From Sulfolobus sp. E5-1-F (GTDB lineage Archaea; Thermoproteota; Thermoprotei_A; Sulfolobales; Sulfolobaceae): 64,000 nucleotides of DNA. Under the pieces are notes generated by a model. It saw only the letters and a program-made list of their open reading frames with translations, was not told where the DNA came from and searched no databases. The DNA lies in assembly GCF_009601705.1 (NCBI RefSeq), contig NZ_CP045687.1:594630-658629 (forward strand). The letters are read 5' to 3'. Both the position numbers and the translations under genes were made by a program. Position 1 is the stretch's first letter, and each line of letters starts with the position of its first letter. This document shows, piece by piece, positions 19,308-29,344 of the stretch.

Positions 19308-19697
19308 ATGAGAGAGGAAGCAGAGAAATGGTTTAGACAAGCCTTAGAGGATTTGGCAACTGCAAAAGACACTATTGCTACTGGTCATTACTACGCTTCA
19401 GCCTTTTGGGCGGAACAAGCTGCTGAAAAAGCTCTAAAAGCACTCTTAATCGAGAATGGAAAGATTGAGAGGACGCATGATTTAAACCAGTTACTAGATA
19501 TAATAAAGGAGGAGATAGGATTGCCGGTAGAGGAGATAAGGAGCGAAGTAAGCAAACTCACTTTACATTACACTATCTCTAGATATCCTGATGCAGCAAA
19601 TACTTTACCTTACTCGTTATATATGAAAGAGGATGCTGAGGAATTAGTGAAAAAAGCGGAAAAGGTGATAGAATGGGTAAAGCGAAATCTGCATTAA
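19308..19697 (+). CDS. HEPN domain protein (toxin partner of HEPN/MNT pair)
   Basis: A 129-residue all-helical HEPN protein: WFRQALEDLATAKDTIATGHYYASAFWAEQAAEKALKALL, then RTHDLNQLLD and HYTISRYPDAANTLPY. HEPN proteins paired with MNT nucleotidyltransferases act as toxin-antitoxin modules, in some cases with the HEPN protein as RNase that the MNT AMPylates. It overlaps the downstream MNT gene by 25 nt, the usual arrangement. A hotspot of such pairs in a decayed region suggests horizontal movement. Confidence 0.9.
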   Translation: MREEAEKWFRQALEDLATAKDTIATGHYYASAFWAEQAAEKALKALLIENGKIERTHDLNQLLDIIKEEIGLPVEEIRSEVSKLTLHYTISRYPDAANTLPYSLYMKEDAEELVKKAEKVIEWVKRNLH

Positions 19698-20032
19698 AAA
19701 GTCAAGTTGAATTGGTAAAAGTTGCAATGGAATTTATTAATCGTATAAGTAATGAAATTAAAATTGAAGATGTATACGTAGTAGGTTCTAGGGCCAGAGG
19801 AGATTACTTAGAAACAAGTGACATAGATTTAGTCATAATATCACGGGACTTTGAAGGCTTAAGGTATATTGATAGGCTTGAAAAACTTGGAAAGCATTTA
19901 AGGGCCCGCATAGAATTGTTTGCATTTACACCCGATGAATGGAAAGAGCCTAAATCTCTTTTCGTTGAACAGATGAAAAAAGAAGCTAAGAGGCTAAAGG
20001 ATTTAGCTAGAGACATCGGATTATCTTTTTAG
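19673..20032 (+). CDS. MNT-type nucleotidyltransferase (antitoxin)
   Basis: A 119-residue minimal nucleotidyltransferase. VVGSRARGDYLETSDIDLVIIS contains the GSxxxGD-x(n)-DxD motif that binds nucleotide and two metals; RARIELFAFTPDEW carries the third acidic residue. It is translated from an ATG inside the HEPN gene and is the expected antitoxin. Confidence 0.9.
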   Translation: MGKAKSALKSQVELVKVAMEFINRISNEIKIEDVYVVGSRARGDYLETSDIDLVIISRDFEGLRYIDRLEKLGKHLRARIELFAFTPDEWKEPKSLFVEQMKKEAKRLKDLARDIGLSF

Positions 20033-20599
20033 TTGGATAATGTCAAAACTCTTAAAAGTAAACGCTAACTACAAGTATCTTAAAAACTTTTTAGGATGAT
20101 AGTATCTAGATTAGACAATAAAAGTTCAGTGGATGCTGAAGAAAATTGACAACATCAGAAGGATAGACTACTTACCAGAAAGGTAAAGAAGAGGTTTGAA
20201 GGACTTGTGTTATAAAGTGTTCTAAACACAATTAATTTAATGAATCTATATGAATGTTTATAGACAAGTATTCGGAAAAAGTAAGATAAATTGTTGAGAA
20301 ATTTTCCCTCGAATCGAAAAGTTAAGTAATAACTGACCAGAAATCGAGAAAACATAATACCATTATTTTTGAAACAATGAATAAAGCGCTACAATTGCCG
20401 AGACTACGCTAGGAAACAAGGGTAGTATAGAGTGTAGTTAAAATTCTGTTTTCCCCATGATTGGTCTACTAAAGGGAAATATAATATTATAGAAAGAAAG
20501 ATAGAGATCAAATATAATAATATTTTTATACTAGCAGAAGATTAATTCTATATTATAATAGAAAAATCTCTATTAAATTATTTGTATTTGGGATACTCT
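20033..20599. other. Intergenic region, no gene recognised
   Basis: About 570 bp. Short protein-like stretches with stops occur on the plus strand near 20110-20200 and 20380-20450, but nothing identifiable. It ends in an AT-rich tract suitable as terminator for the minus-strand permease remnant. Confidence 0.4.
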
Positions 20600-21426
20600 C
20601 TAGAGTTGTCTACTCTCTTCTATATTGGTGTAGTATATCCTTCTTATTATAATGACATCTATGATAGTTATCACGAGAGTCCACAATATAGAGGATAAAA
20701 TAATAGTCTCAAGAGATACACTTTCTTGTGTATTTTGAAAGTTTATTGGTGGTATATTTCCAGTATATCCGTAATATAGGAGAAGCATTATTGACAAGTA
20801 TGGAGATATATAGTCCAAACTGCTTGGATATTCTGAAAATGTTAATAGAGAATAGAAGATAAAGCCTAGTATTAGAGGTATAAAGCTAATTAGGTTTTGG
20901 ATTCTCATTCCCTTAAATTTGATTGTAATTAACACTAGAAGTGTTGAGAATGATATAAAGAATAAGCTTCCGAGAATTATTATTGGAATCAGAATGGGAA
21001 TTTGTGAAGGAAGCGTAGTTATTCCTATACCATTATTTGAAAACATATATGGAATCACAATTGTCATTAGCAGTTCAATTATTAGTCCAATTACTAAAAA
21101 TCCTAGATAGAAGGAAAATATATATGTGCTTGCTTTTAGTTTGCTGTATCTTAGCAAGTATGGCAAGGTCCACTTTGATAAAAAAGTGTAAAAGCTATTG
21201 ATACAGCTAGTGAGCTAAGTGATAATATTACTAAATCGGAATACCACACCGCAACGTAACTTTGATATATTATTTTAGTGTAAATGCTAGGAATTTGTTT
21301 TATAAAGCCCGGTGCCATGAGATAGGCTCCTATTATCCCCCAGAATAGTATAAAGAGTATTCCCCAACCTATCAAGTTAGGATTTGTAAGGTTTCGTTTT
21401 ACTACGTATGTAAATAATCTTCTCAT
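20600..21426 (-). pseudogene. ABC-2 type membrane protein, frameshifted
   Basis: Two minus-strand pieces form one membrane protein. The first begins with ATG at 21426 (MRRLFTYVVKRNLTNPNLIGWG) and reaches LFYQSGP, then runs into a stop at 21151. The second continues with LPYLLRYSKLKASTYIFSFYLG from about 21168 to 20600. One missing base around 21165-21172 separates them. The joined protein of about 275 residues has six hydrophobic helices, typical of ABC-2 permeases. It diverges from the ABC ATPase gene, probably its former partner. Confidence 0.7.
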
Positions 21427-21524
21427 AATTAATCGATTAGTAAAAAGAATTATAAGTGCCAATGATAGTTCAAGTTTTGAACTATATTGTTAATTTTTAT
21501 GTCTAGAGGTAAAGATAGGTTCAT

Positions 21525-22298
21525 ATGCTAGAGTATAAAGATTTTGGAATAATCTTTGATAGCGTATTATTTCAAGGAGTTAATTTGAGAATCGATAATA
21601 GAAGTATTATGCTGGGACCAAATGGTTCAGGTAAAACTAGCATCATAAAGGCAACATGTGGATTACTATCTTATGAGGGTTACATTTACGTTGATGGTAA
21701 TGAAGTGAGGAAAATAAGGAATTATTCAAATCTTTCAACGAATCTTGTGGAAGTGTATAGTATAGGTATAAAGGTTAAGGATATTGTATATATATTTGAG
21801 GAGATTAAGAATTTGGATGTTAATATGTTTAGCAGACTACTAAAGGAGGTTAGACTGTTTGAGCAAGTTATAAATAAGCCTTTATATAAGCTCTCAGCTG
21901 GGCAATCGTCAATAGTTAGATTAGCCTTAGCCTTATCTACAAACCCAAAGATTGCATTAATAGACGAGCCATTTGAAAATTTAGATCCCGCTAGAAGAGT
22001 GGTTATAGCCAAATGGCTAAAGGAGTATTTTGAAGAAGGTATTGTAACAACGCATGAGTTGGATCAATTAAAGGAATTTAAGGATTGGGACTCCTATATT
22101 CTAATCAATGGAAGGATTTACGGTCCAATTTCAGTTGCTGATCTGATTGAGGCTAACGTAGTTGAAGGTGATGTAGAAAACTCTATACTAACCATACAGC
22201 TTCATGACGGGAGAAAGATATCATTTGTTAAAAGTACCCAGATGGGGGCTAAATTAACTAATTTAGGCAGTATAGATCGAATTTATGGTGTAGTTTGA
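21525..22298 (+). CDS. ABC transporter ATP-binding protein
   Basis: A 257-residue ATPase with Walker A GPNGSGKTS (about residues 31-39), Q-loop region degenerate, signature LSAGQSSIVRLALA (usually LSGGQ), Walker B KIALIDEPFENLDP and the switch His in VTTHE. The C-terminal 50 residues form an accessory segment. It drives an ABC-2-type exporter, with the next gene as the likely membrane partner; their stop and start codons abut (TGAATG). Confidence 0.9.
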   Translation: MLEYKDFGIIFDSVLFQGVNLRIDNRSIMLGPNGSGKTSIIKATCGLLSYEGYIYVDGNEVRKIRNYSNLSTNLVEVYSIGIKVKDIVYIFEEIKNLDVNMFSRLLKEVRLFEQVINKPLYKLSAGQSSIVRLALALSTNPKIALIDEPFENLDPARRVVIAKWLKEYFEEGIVTTHELDQLKEFKDWDSYILINGRIYGPISVADLIEANVVEGDVENSILTIQLHDGRKISFVKSTQMGAKLTNLGSIDRIYGVV

Positions 22299-22913
22299 AT
22301 GAGCTATAAGGACTTAGTTAAGGATGCTAATAACTTTGCTAGAATCTTAATCAAGAAAAAGTCCAGAAAAGTATTAGGTATATATTATGCAGTCTGGGGA
22401 TTTTATAGTCTGATTCTGAGCTTTATCTATGCGATTTTAGATTCTCTAAATATTAACATTGCTCTTCTATATGGACTTATTCCCATTATTTTAGTAATTC
22501 CTTTTGCTTATTTTACCGTTAAGATCTTTGGAAGTATTAATGTTGACTATGTAAAACTTATTGGTGGAAAAGACTATGGAATGGCAAGGATTGGTTACGT
22601 AATAATGATTCTACTTATAATAATGCTATTTATATCATTTCTTTTAGTCTCAAGATTTAATCTAGATATAGCATATTTTGTGTTATCATATTATATATAT
22701 GTGATCTTTATTGTATATTTATTATATCGTTTCCTCTATTCAAAATATAAACTAGTAGATCCTAAATATTATGACCTTATAGCAATTTTCGCACTTTTAT
22801 TAGTTCCTTTAGGGGTCGTATCTCAAACACTTTATCCGCTGTTTATAGCTTTCGAAATAGCTTGGTTCTACGCTTCTATCAATTCTTTATTAGAGGTGTC
22901 TGCTATTGAATAG
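22299..22913 (+). CDS. Membrane protein of the ABC operon
   Basis: A 204-residue protein with about six hydrophobic helices (residues about 28-48, 52-72, 90-115, 120-140, 155-172, 175-195) and no recognised domain. Being immediately between the ATPase and a regulator it is the probable permease or an accessory subunit. Confidence 0.7.
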   Translation: MSYKDLVKDANNFARILIKKKSRKVLGIYYAVWGFYSLILSFIYAILDSLNINIALLYGLIPIILVIPFAYFTVKIFGSINVDYVKLIGGKDYGMARIGYVIMILLIIMLFISFLLVSRFNLDIAYFVLSYYIYVIFIVYLLYRFLYSKYKLVDPKYYDLIAIFALLLVPLGVVSQTLYPLFIAFEIAWFYASINSLLEVSAIE

Positions 22914-23217
22914 TGAAGAGGAGAGAATCAAAGAGCTAATTCAATTCTTGAATAACAGAGCCTTAAATAATTCGGTTAGACTAGCTATTCTAATAGCCTT
23001 GCATACTTTTGGTCAAATGACGTTCTCTGAATTACTGGAGTACTCCCAAATTCCTAAAAGCTCCTTATTAATGCATTTGCAAATCTTAGAAGAAGAGGGT
23101 CTAGCAATAATTAAAAAGGGTTTTACAGTAAATGGTGTAAGGACATTTGTGAAAATTACTGATAAAGGAAGAGAGACAGTGAAGGAGTACCTTAGACTGA
23201 TCGGTAATATCTCTTAA
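22906..23217 (+). CDS. Winged-helix transcriptional regulator (ArsR/MarR-like)
   Basis: A 103-residue DNA-binding protein: LNNSVRLAILIALHTFGQMTFSELLEYSQIPKSSLLMHLQILEEEGLAIIKKGF followed by a beta wing. It starts at TTG overlapping the previous gene by 8 nt, with GAGGTG about 8 nt upstream. It probably represses its own ABC operon. Confidence 0.85.
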   Translation: MNSEEERIKELIQFLNNRALNNSVRLAILIALHTFGQMTFSELLEYSQIPKSSLLMHLQILEEEGLAIIKKGFTVNGVRTFVKITDKGRETVKEYLRLIGNIS

Positions 23218-23343
23218 ATCCTAGTTATTTATTTTATGGATTGCTCACTTATGTCTTAGATATTACATTATAAGTTTAAAATCAACAATTGTACTATTTA
23301 AAAAAGTAAAGCTTAAAAAGAAGATTTTTACATTATTACATAA

Positions 23344-23535
23344 ATGGCAGGAAAGTTTTATGTCATAGTTGGGATTTTAGCCCTAATCTTCATAACATTA
23401 TACTCTCTACTGCCACTTTATTCAAAAAACGATCCAACGCTTCTAGGATTACCACTATTTTACTGGTATCAAATTATATTAATGCCAATAGGGGCCCTTG
23501 TATTCACCGCAATCGTAATGGTTATAAGGGATTGA
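23344..23535 (+). CDS. DUF3311 small membrane protein
   Basis: A 63-residue protein with two transmembrane helices separated by a short loop (PLFYWYQ), the DUF3311 pattern. Such proteins are encoded directly before SSS-family symporters, as here (4-nt spacing), and are thought to be accessory subunits. Confidence 0.85.
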   Translation: MAGKFYVIVGILALIFITLYSLLPLYSKNDPTLLGLPLFYWYQIILMPIGALVFTAIVMVIRD

Positions 23536-23539
23536 GAGC

Positions 23540-25120
23540 ATGGACGGGCTACACGTTTCAATCATTTCAGTAGCACTGTTTATAATTTTATTTGTAATTT
23601 TTGTATATTTAGGCTTTTATGGAAGTAGATGGAGAAGAGGAGACTTATCAAAGCTTCATGAATGGGCATTAGCAGGAAGAAGATTAGGACCATATTTAAT
23701 GTGGTTTCTCCTCACTGCAGACTTATATACAGCGTATACGTTCATTGCAGTCCCATCTCTAGTCTTAGCCAGTGGTCCAGTCGGATTTTTTGCTGCCTTC
23801 TATTCTGCGGTCACACCATTCATAGCCCTCCTCTTCATGCCTAGACTATGGACAATTGCTAGAAACCGAGGATATATTACAGCAGCTGATTTCGTTAAGG
23901 ATAGATTTAACAATAAGATTCTGGCTGGCCTTGTTGCTATAACTGGAGTAGTGGCTGAATTACCTTATATAGCATTACAAATAGTGGGTATGCAAGTAGC
24001 ATTACTTATATTATTGCTAGGTATGGGAGTCAGTAACGTTTCATTAGCAAGTGACTTAAGCCTTTTAGTAGCATTTATAATTTTGGCAGCATTCGTATTT
24101 ACCAGTGGTCTTAGAGGTGCAGCGTTAACTGCGGTATATAAGGATATCATAATTTTAGGAACAGTAATAAGTATTGTAATTTACGTCCCATTAGCCTTTG
24201 GAGGATTCTCAACTGCCTTTCATAATGCTCAAACATTGAGCTCACAGATTAACTTAGCATTAAATAACGTTCATAAACCAATTTTCTATAACTATTTACC
24301 TAATACCTTGGCTGCACAAACTGCTTATATTTCCTTAGCTATTGGGAGTGCATTTGCCCTTTATCTATATCCTCATGCCGTAAATGCAAGCGTGAGTTCA
24401 GATTCTAAAAAATCCCTTAAATTATCACTATCATTACAACCTTTTTATTCTATCATACTAGCAATTATAGCCTTATTTGGAATTCTGGTCTACGCTAACC
24501 CTAATGTAATTAACTTTATCGCTAAAACGCATTCTGGTGCGGTAGCGGTTCCAGCTCTGATAGGATATTCAATGCCAGATTGGTTTGTTGGAATAGCGTT
24601 GTTGGGAATTTTCATAGGAGGTCTAGTTCCCGCAGCTATAATGGCAATTGGAGCAGCTAATCTGCTTACTAGGAACATCATAAAGGAGTTTAAACCTAAT
24701 ATGACTCCTGGTACAGAATCAGCCTTAGCCAAATGGATATCCACTGCATTTAAATTTTTAGCCTTAGCTCTAGTATTCGCTACGCCTTCAACGTACGCCA
24801 TACAGCTACAATTATTAGGTGGTATAATTATTTTACAAACTTTACCTTCAGTGTTCTTAGGTCTTTACACTAACAAGCTAAACGGTTATGCGTTAGTAGG
24901 AGGTTGGGTAGGAGGAATGTTTAGCGGTATATATTTAACATTATTGGCCAATCATTTTGGACCACTTAAAACCTCGTCTTTCTTAACGCCACTAGGACCA
25001 ATGTATATAGGAGTATTATCAACTCTCATTAACTTAGCTATCGGAATAATTGGTACTGCAATAGCTTACGGAATAGGTTGGAGACCAGTGAGTAATATAA
25101 GAGCAGAAGAAATAGGTTAA
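23540..25120 (+). CDS. Sodium:solute symporter (SSS) family transporter
   Basis: A 526-residue protein with about 13 helices. SSS hallmarks are the N-terminal [30 protein letters not shown], then [20 protein letters not shown] (family core) and later [21 protein letters not shown]. The pairing with DUF3311 resembles monocarboxylate/acetate-type carriers. In hot acid it may use protons instead of sodium. Substrate not determinable. Confidence 0.9.
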   Translation: MDGLHVSIISVALFIILFVIFVYLGFYGSRWRRGDLSKLHEWALAGRRLGPYLMWFLLTADLYTAYTFIAVPSLVLASGPVGFFAAFYSAVTPFIALLFMPRLWTIARNRGYITAADFVKDRFNNKILAGLVAITGVVAELPYIALQIVGMQVALLILLLGMGVSNVSLASDLSLLVAFIILAAFVFTSGLRGAALTAVYKDIIILGTVISIVIYVPLAFGGFSTAFHNAQTLSSQINLALNNVHKPIFYNYLPNTLAAQTAYISLAIGSAFALYLYPHAVNASVSSDSKKSLKLSLSLQPFYSIILAIIALFGILVYANPNVINFIAKTHSGAVAVPALIGYSMPDWFVGIALLGIFIGGLVPAAIMAIGAANLLTRNIIKEFKPNMTPGTESALAKWISTAFKFLALALVFATPSTYAIQLQLLGGIIILQTLPSVFLGLYTNKLNGYALVGGWVGGMFSGIYLTLLANHFGPLKTSSFLTPLGPMYIGVLSTLINLAIGIIGTAIAYGIGWRPVSNIRAEEIG

Positions 25121-25178
25121 ACTATTATTATTTTTTAATATTAATCGTATTGTAAATATTTTTTAAGAAGATAAAAAA

Positions 25179-25988
25179 CTAATTCTTATTGATTAGCTTC
25201 TCAGCGTTATACTTCAGTATTTTATCCTTGATATCTTGACTTAAATTTACACTCTTGAACTCATCTATCCAACGTTCAGGCCTTATTAGAGGGAAATCTG
25301 AGCCAAACAATAATTTATCGCTAAGCCTTTTCGCATTGTTCCAAATTGTCTGCGGAATATATCTTGGAGCCCAACCGGAAAGATCTAAATAAATGTTAGG
25401 TTTATGCAATGCGATTGCAATTGCCTCTTCAGTCCACGGCCAACCAAAATGTGCTAATACGATTTTCATTTGCTGATATCTCACTGCTATTTCATCAAAA
25501 TAAATTGGTCTACCATAATCTAATCTAATACTCGATTTTACTCCGGCCCCAATACCAGATGTACCAGTGTGAAAAACAACTACTAGTCCGTGACTATCAA
25601 TTATCTCGTAAAGTTTTAATGCTCTCTCGTCCAACGGATGGAAATTTTGCAACTGAGGATGAAGTTTAATACCTATTGGCTCAAATTCCTTTATTGCTTT
25701 TTTTAGTTCCTCAACAGCGTTTGGCTTTAATGGATCGATGGAAATAAATTTCACAATCCTATCATCTAGATTAACCACATGATTTGGAATTCTTCTGCCT
25801 AAAAACGTTGTTGAATCTATTGGTAATACGACAAATCTTTTTATCCCTAAAGACTCGTAATAGTCTAAGGTTTCCTTTAATCCCTTGATTTCCACTTTTG
25901 CATTAAAGTACTTAATAGCAGGATCTGCGTATTCTCCTAAAAAATCTAGAAACTCTTTAACAGGAGCATGAAAATGAAAATCTATCAT
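25179..25988 (-). CDS. Amidohydrolase-2 family TIM-barrel enzyme
   Basis: A 269-residue metal-dependent hydrolase or decarboxylase. Metal ligands are visible in order: IDFHFHAP (HxH at the N-terminus), VVFHTG, IVLAHFGWPW and LLFGSDFP (final Asp). Members include ACMSD-type decarboxylases and lactonases. A paralog is at 31163-31975. Confidence 0.88.
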   Translation of the reverse strand: MIDFHFHAPVKEFLDFLGEYADPAIKYFNAKVEIKGLKETLDYYESLGIKRFVVLPIDSTTFLGRRIPNHVVNLDDRIVKFISIDPLKPNAVEELKKAIKEFEPIGIKLHPQLQNFHPLDERALKLYEIIDSHGLVVVFHTGTSGIGAGVKSSIRLDYGRPIYFDEIAVRYQQMKIVLAHFGWPWTEEAIAIALHKPNIYLDLSGWAPRYIPQTIWNNAKRLSDKLLFGSDFPLIRPERWIDEFKSVNLSQDIKDKILKYNAEKLINKN

Positions 25989-26206
25989 TATTAAATCTTT
26001 GTAGTTAAGCGTTAAATATTTTACGAGAAGAGTACAATATTAATAGAGAGTTAGACACTCTCTCAATAAAGATAATCTTAACGGTGTAAGATTTCCTTTT
26101 AGATTAGGTGACGAAGCTCTAGCTCGATTTTATTGCTAATTAAAAGTTTCAAGCTCTTCATTAGCTTTCTATCTCGTTTGTAAGTAGTTAAACTTTTAGT
26201 GTATTA

Positions 26207-26779
26207 ATGAAATTTTATTATATGTCTTTCTTCAACGCGGACGAAATAAAGAAGTTAATAAACAGGAACAATTCTGTATTAGTAGTATGGGATGTTCAAG
26301 AAGCATTAGTAAATTCAATCTTCAACAAGACCGAATTTATTTCGAAATTAAAGGAATTGATAGAATCTGCGAGAAAGTATAACGTGCCAATAGTTTATAC
26401 AATGATTACACCTTTTCCCGAGAGATTCCAGCCTAAAATCAGACGTTCCTTTAATCCCGGTGACATTTACAAGGAAGTTTATCCGAAAGAAGGAGATGTA
26501 ATCTTAAGGAAAAACACTCCAAGTATATTTGTGGGAACAAATTTCGAGCTAATGTTAAGGAATGCTGGTATTTCTTCAATAGTCTTTACTGGAATAGCTA
26601 CAGATATTGGAGTAGAAACCTCAGCAAGACATGCACAAGCTTTAGGTTTTATACCAGTTATTGCTAAGGAAGCTGTATCATCAGCTGATAAGGAAGCACA
26701 TGAGAGATCATTATTAAATATGCAAAAACTGATGCTTGTATTATCAAATAAAGAGATTATTGAATTGTGGGAGAAGTAA
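26207..26779 (+). CDS. Isochorismatase-like hydrolase lacking the usual Cys
   Basis: A 190-residue protein of the isochorismatase fold. The triad Asp is in VVWDVQEAL and the Lys in [10 protein letters not shown], but the segment that usually holds the nucleophile (TD-CV--TA) reads [16 protein letters not shown], with Gly replacing Cys. True isochorismatases such as EntB also lack this Cys, so it is not a nicotinamidase-type amidase. An alternative ATG lies five codons in (MSFFNADEI). Confidence 0.85.
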   Translation: MKFYYMSFFNADEIKKLINRNNSVLVVWDVQEALVNSIFNKTEFISKLKELIESARKYNVPIVYTMITPFPERFQPKIRRSFNPGDIYKEVYPKEGDVILRKNTPSIFVGTNFELMLRNAGISSIVFTGIATDIGVETSARHAQALGFIPVIAKEAVSSADKEAHERSLLNMQKLMLVLSNKEIIELWEK

Positions 26780-27790
26780 TTAAGCTTTGAAAACAACGTT
26801 GATATCTACATTTGCTCCACTTGCTAGAACTAGTCTAATTACGTAAGTGTTACCAGCTATAAATTGTTGTAAATTAATATTAAACTTTATTTTTATGAAA
26901 TTATAACCTTTAGATATTGTTTTTGGCATGATCTCATTTGTAAAGTAATCTGTATTTAGAATAGTAGAACTAAGAATTTGATCTTCAATATCAGAGGAGA
27001 CCTCAATAAACGCTTCTCCATTACTTCTCAATATTCCGCTATGCACAGTAATATTAGGCATAGGAGAACTGCTTGAAACATTAGTAGAAGGTGTAACTGG
27101 TGGTTGAGCTGATGGTTGTGTTGCATCTGAAATATTAGTAGAAGAAGTAGAAGAGGCCTGAGTTGAAGGTGTAGCAGTAACGGGCTTTTTCACGGCTGAT
27201 AAGTTACCAAGTCCTATATACGTAATAATTAAGCCTATAAACGCCAAAAGTCCACCATATTCTAGTTTAAAGATGAATATAATTACCCCTAAAATTAAAA
27301 TAATTCCTCCTATTGATAAGTGATTATTTCTATAGTGATCTCCGACTAACCTATACGAAAATCCCAACATTATAAACGTTATAAATGCAAATAACTCCAA
27401 TAATGTCTGTATTGGGCTAAGTATTGAACTTGTTGTGCCATTCAACACTAAAGACAATGCGTATATGACAACTCCAATAATAGCTAATATTGATAATATT
27501 AGGAATAAGGATGAGAGTACATTCCCTAACCCAATATTTACCTCTGCCTTTCTTAATGTATAAAAACCTCGCTGGATATCGAGATATGTTAGGATTATCA
27601 ATAATGTCGATATTGCTGAGGAAGGTAGTAATACTAAAAAGTCTTGTAGTGGAGTGGGTAAACCTAGATATTCCATGACGTAGGTGAATAATACTGCGAG
27701 CAACTCAATTAATATTATGATAATTATTTCAATATTGCTCCTCCTCAAATAGCTCAGGCCTTTATATTCTATTTCACTATAGTTCATCAC
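26780..27790 (-). CDS. DUF973 membrane protein with Ser/Thr-rich linker
   Basis: A 336-residue paralog of the protein at 4960-5913. It has about six helices in residues 25-195, then a low-complexity Ser/Thr/Pro linker (about residues 200-245) and a C-terminal beta domain with [10 protein letters not shown] and GNTYVIRL, matching GYNVIKINF and GNIYVIQL in the other copy. The linker could be heavily glycosylated if outside. It abuts the isochorismatase-like gene tail to tail. Confidence 0.8.
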   Translation of the reverse strand: MMNYSEIEYKGLSYLRRSNIEIIIIILIELLAVLFTYVMEYLGLPTPLQDFLVLLPSSAISTLLIILTYLDIQRGFYTLRKAEVNIGLGNVLSSLFLILSILAIIGVVIYALSLVLNGTTSSILSPIQTLLELFAFITFIMLGFSYRLVGDHYRNNHLSIGGIILILGVIIFIFKLEYGGLLAFIGLIITYIGLGNLSAVKKPVTATPSTQASSTSSTNISDATQPSAQPPVTPSTNVSSSSPMPNITVHSGILRSNGEAFIEVSSDIEDQILSSTILNTDYFTNEIMPKTISKGYNFIKIKFNINLQQFIAGNTYVIRLVLASGANVDINVVFKA

Positions 27791-27837
27791 TTTATATACA
27801 ATCGTATCACTATTAAAATGTTTCTAAATTTGTATAA

Positions 27838-28647
27838 TTATTGAGCAGCTTTCCAAGAAATAAAATAATAGCCAAAACTTGGGTAAACTAGTTTTAGAAT
27901 AATCCTATTTCTCTCAATAATCAAGCGATGATCTCTTATGGGAGAAGGTATTTGAGGACCATCAATTATTACTAAATCGTACTTTTCGGCTTTTACATCT
28001 ATAAATCTATAACTCTCAGGGAACCTAATTTCTAATGTAGCAAGCAAAGTTGGTTGCATCACTGATAAACCGTCCATCATTTCGGGGTCTCCATATCTTT
28101 CTATGGTTTCCTTTTGAGTAAATGTGAAGTAATTTGACTGGATTACTTTAAATCCGTGGATTATTTTCTCTCCTGCTCTCGTCGGAGGATTTAATGTTAA
28201 TTTAATGTATGCTTTTTGAACTCCTAGTTCGATCTTCTCCACAACTATTTTACCAAACTCCCTTTTAGGCTTATAGACTTTTAGTTTAGTTTTAACCTTA
28301 TCATCAATTGACCAGTAACTACTATCTTCAATAGAAGCTATGCTATTCTTTAATGCAACAGTATGAAATTTAAAGCTTTTAGTTTTACTCTTATCTTCAT
28401 AAAAGATAACTTTAACTTTCTGTTCAAGATTGAGGAACTGGGGCTCTCGAACCAAGTGAAGCTCAAATCTATTATTACTCAATTCTCCGTCAATTTGAAT
28501 TAGTCCTAACTTGCTCAGTGTTAATATAGCCTTGTATAATTGGTTCGTAGAAACCTTCTTAGATCTGGGGAGTTCTCGGGATGTAAGATGCCCGTTATTT
28601 TCCAATAAGCTCTTTATAAGGCCTAATATGACTTTCGGTTTCTTCAC
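27838..28647 (-). CDS. Protein with N-terminal winged helix, function unknown
   Basis: A 269-residue soluble protein not recognised beyond its N-terminus. Residues about 5-65 look like a winged helix (LIKSLLENNGHLTSRELPRSKKVSTNQLYKAILTLSKLGLI). The remaining 200 residues are beta-rich and basic-acidic mixed, without known motif. A Sulfolobales-specific regulator is a reasonable guess. Confidence 0.6.
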   Translation of the reverse strand: MKKPKVILGLIKSLLENNGHLTSRELPRSKKVSTNQLYKAILTLSKLGLIQIDGELSNNRFELHLVREPQFLNLEQKVKVIFYEDKSKTKSFKFHTVALKNSIASIEDSSYWSIDDKVKTKLKVYKPKREFGKIVVEKIELGVQKAYIKLTLNPPTRAGEKIIHGFKVIQSNYFTFTQKETIERYGDPEMMDGLSVMQPTLLATLEIRFPESYRFIDVKAEKYDLVIIDGPQIPSPIRDHRLIIERNRIILKLVYPSFGYYFISWKAAQ

Positions 28648-28741
28648 ATCTTATCTATATGTTAAGAAAGCTTATTACTCTTTTTTCAGTTTCAATAATC
28701 TCTAACTAATATTTTGGTAAAAAAACTTTTTCCTTCTTGCT

Positions 28742-28837
28742 TTACCACTCTTCTTCCTCTTCTTCCCATAAGTCCTCTTCTTCCTCGTCCCAATCTTCCT
28801 CTTCTTCCCATAAGTCCTCTTCTTCCTCGAATATCAT
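28742..28837 (-). CDS. 31-residue Glu/Trp-repeat microprotein
   Basis: ATG at 28837, stop TAA at 28742-28744. The product begins MIFEEEEDLW and consists of acidic blocks separated by single Trp: EEEEDLW, EEEEDW, DEEEEDLW, EEEEEEW. The DNA repeats with a 42-bp period (14 residues). GGAG lies 7 nt before the ATG, and an in-frame stop lies about 25 nt upstream. About two thirds of residues are Glu and the rest mostly Asp/Trp/Leu. A longer open frame over the same DNA gives an Arg/Gly-rich product, but the Glu/Trp frame has the better start context and a regular pattern. Function unknown. Confidence 0.55.
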   Translation of the reverse strand: MIFEEEEDLWEEEEDWDEEEEDLWEEEEEEW

Positions 28838-28976
28838 TATACCACTCCATTTTAACCTTTAACATGGGATTAAAATGTTTTTGGGGGTAAAGCACGTCCA
28901 TACTCACATTCATTTGCAATTTGACCAATGATAGGTACGATATTTTAATTGTATGATTAAATATGATACTTTTCAT

Positions 28977-29344
28977 TAGTATCTCCTTATGAGATAATCA
29001 CTTTTTATAGGTGATAAGAAACAAACGGATAGAGGCTAAGTTATCGGGGCGAATCTATGTATTTACTACTAACTCCTTAACAATATCTAGTTAAGTTATA
29101 ATGAAATAGGACAAAAAGTTTTAGAGAGTGAAGATTACTTAAAACTTTTTAAGTCATAGACGTAATTCTTACGCTAAAACGATTTATGTATGTCTGGTAC
29201 GCTTTGAGAGATGTTTCTTATTCCATGAGGTGAACTCAAATCCGAGAAAGTAAGTGATTGAAAACTAATTATTTAAAGTGAATAGGGAAGAATGCCAGAT
29301 CTCTGACGTAACTTTAATTTGTTCCTCAACAATATAAGTATGTT
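28977..29344. other. Intergenic region before the flavoprotein gene
   Basis: About 370 bp without a gene. ACAATATAAGTAT at about 29328-29340 may be the TATA box or start region of the flavoprotein operon. No repeat or RNA gene recognised. Confidence 0.4.

Noticed and set aside
28742-28837. Tandem repeats considered as a CRISPR array or minisatellite
   Set aside because: Only two 42-bp units with no spacers of constant size; the period is a multiple of three and fits coding repeats.
28692-28853. Arg/Gly-rich reading frame (RRGLMGRRGRLGRG) on the minus strand
   Set aside because: It is another frame of the same repeat DNA as the Glu/Trp microprotein; the acidic frame has the better ribosome site and a regular protein-level repeat. 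Not excluded completely.
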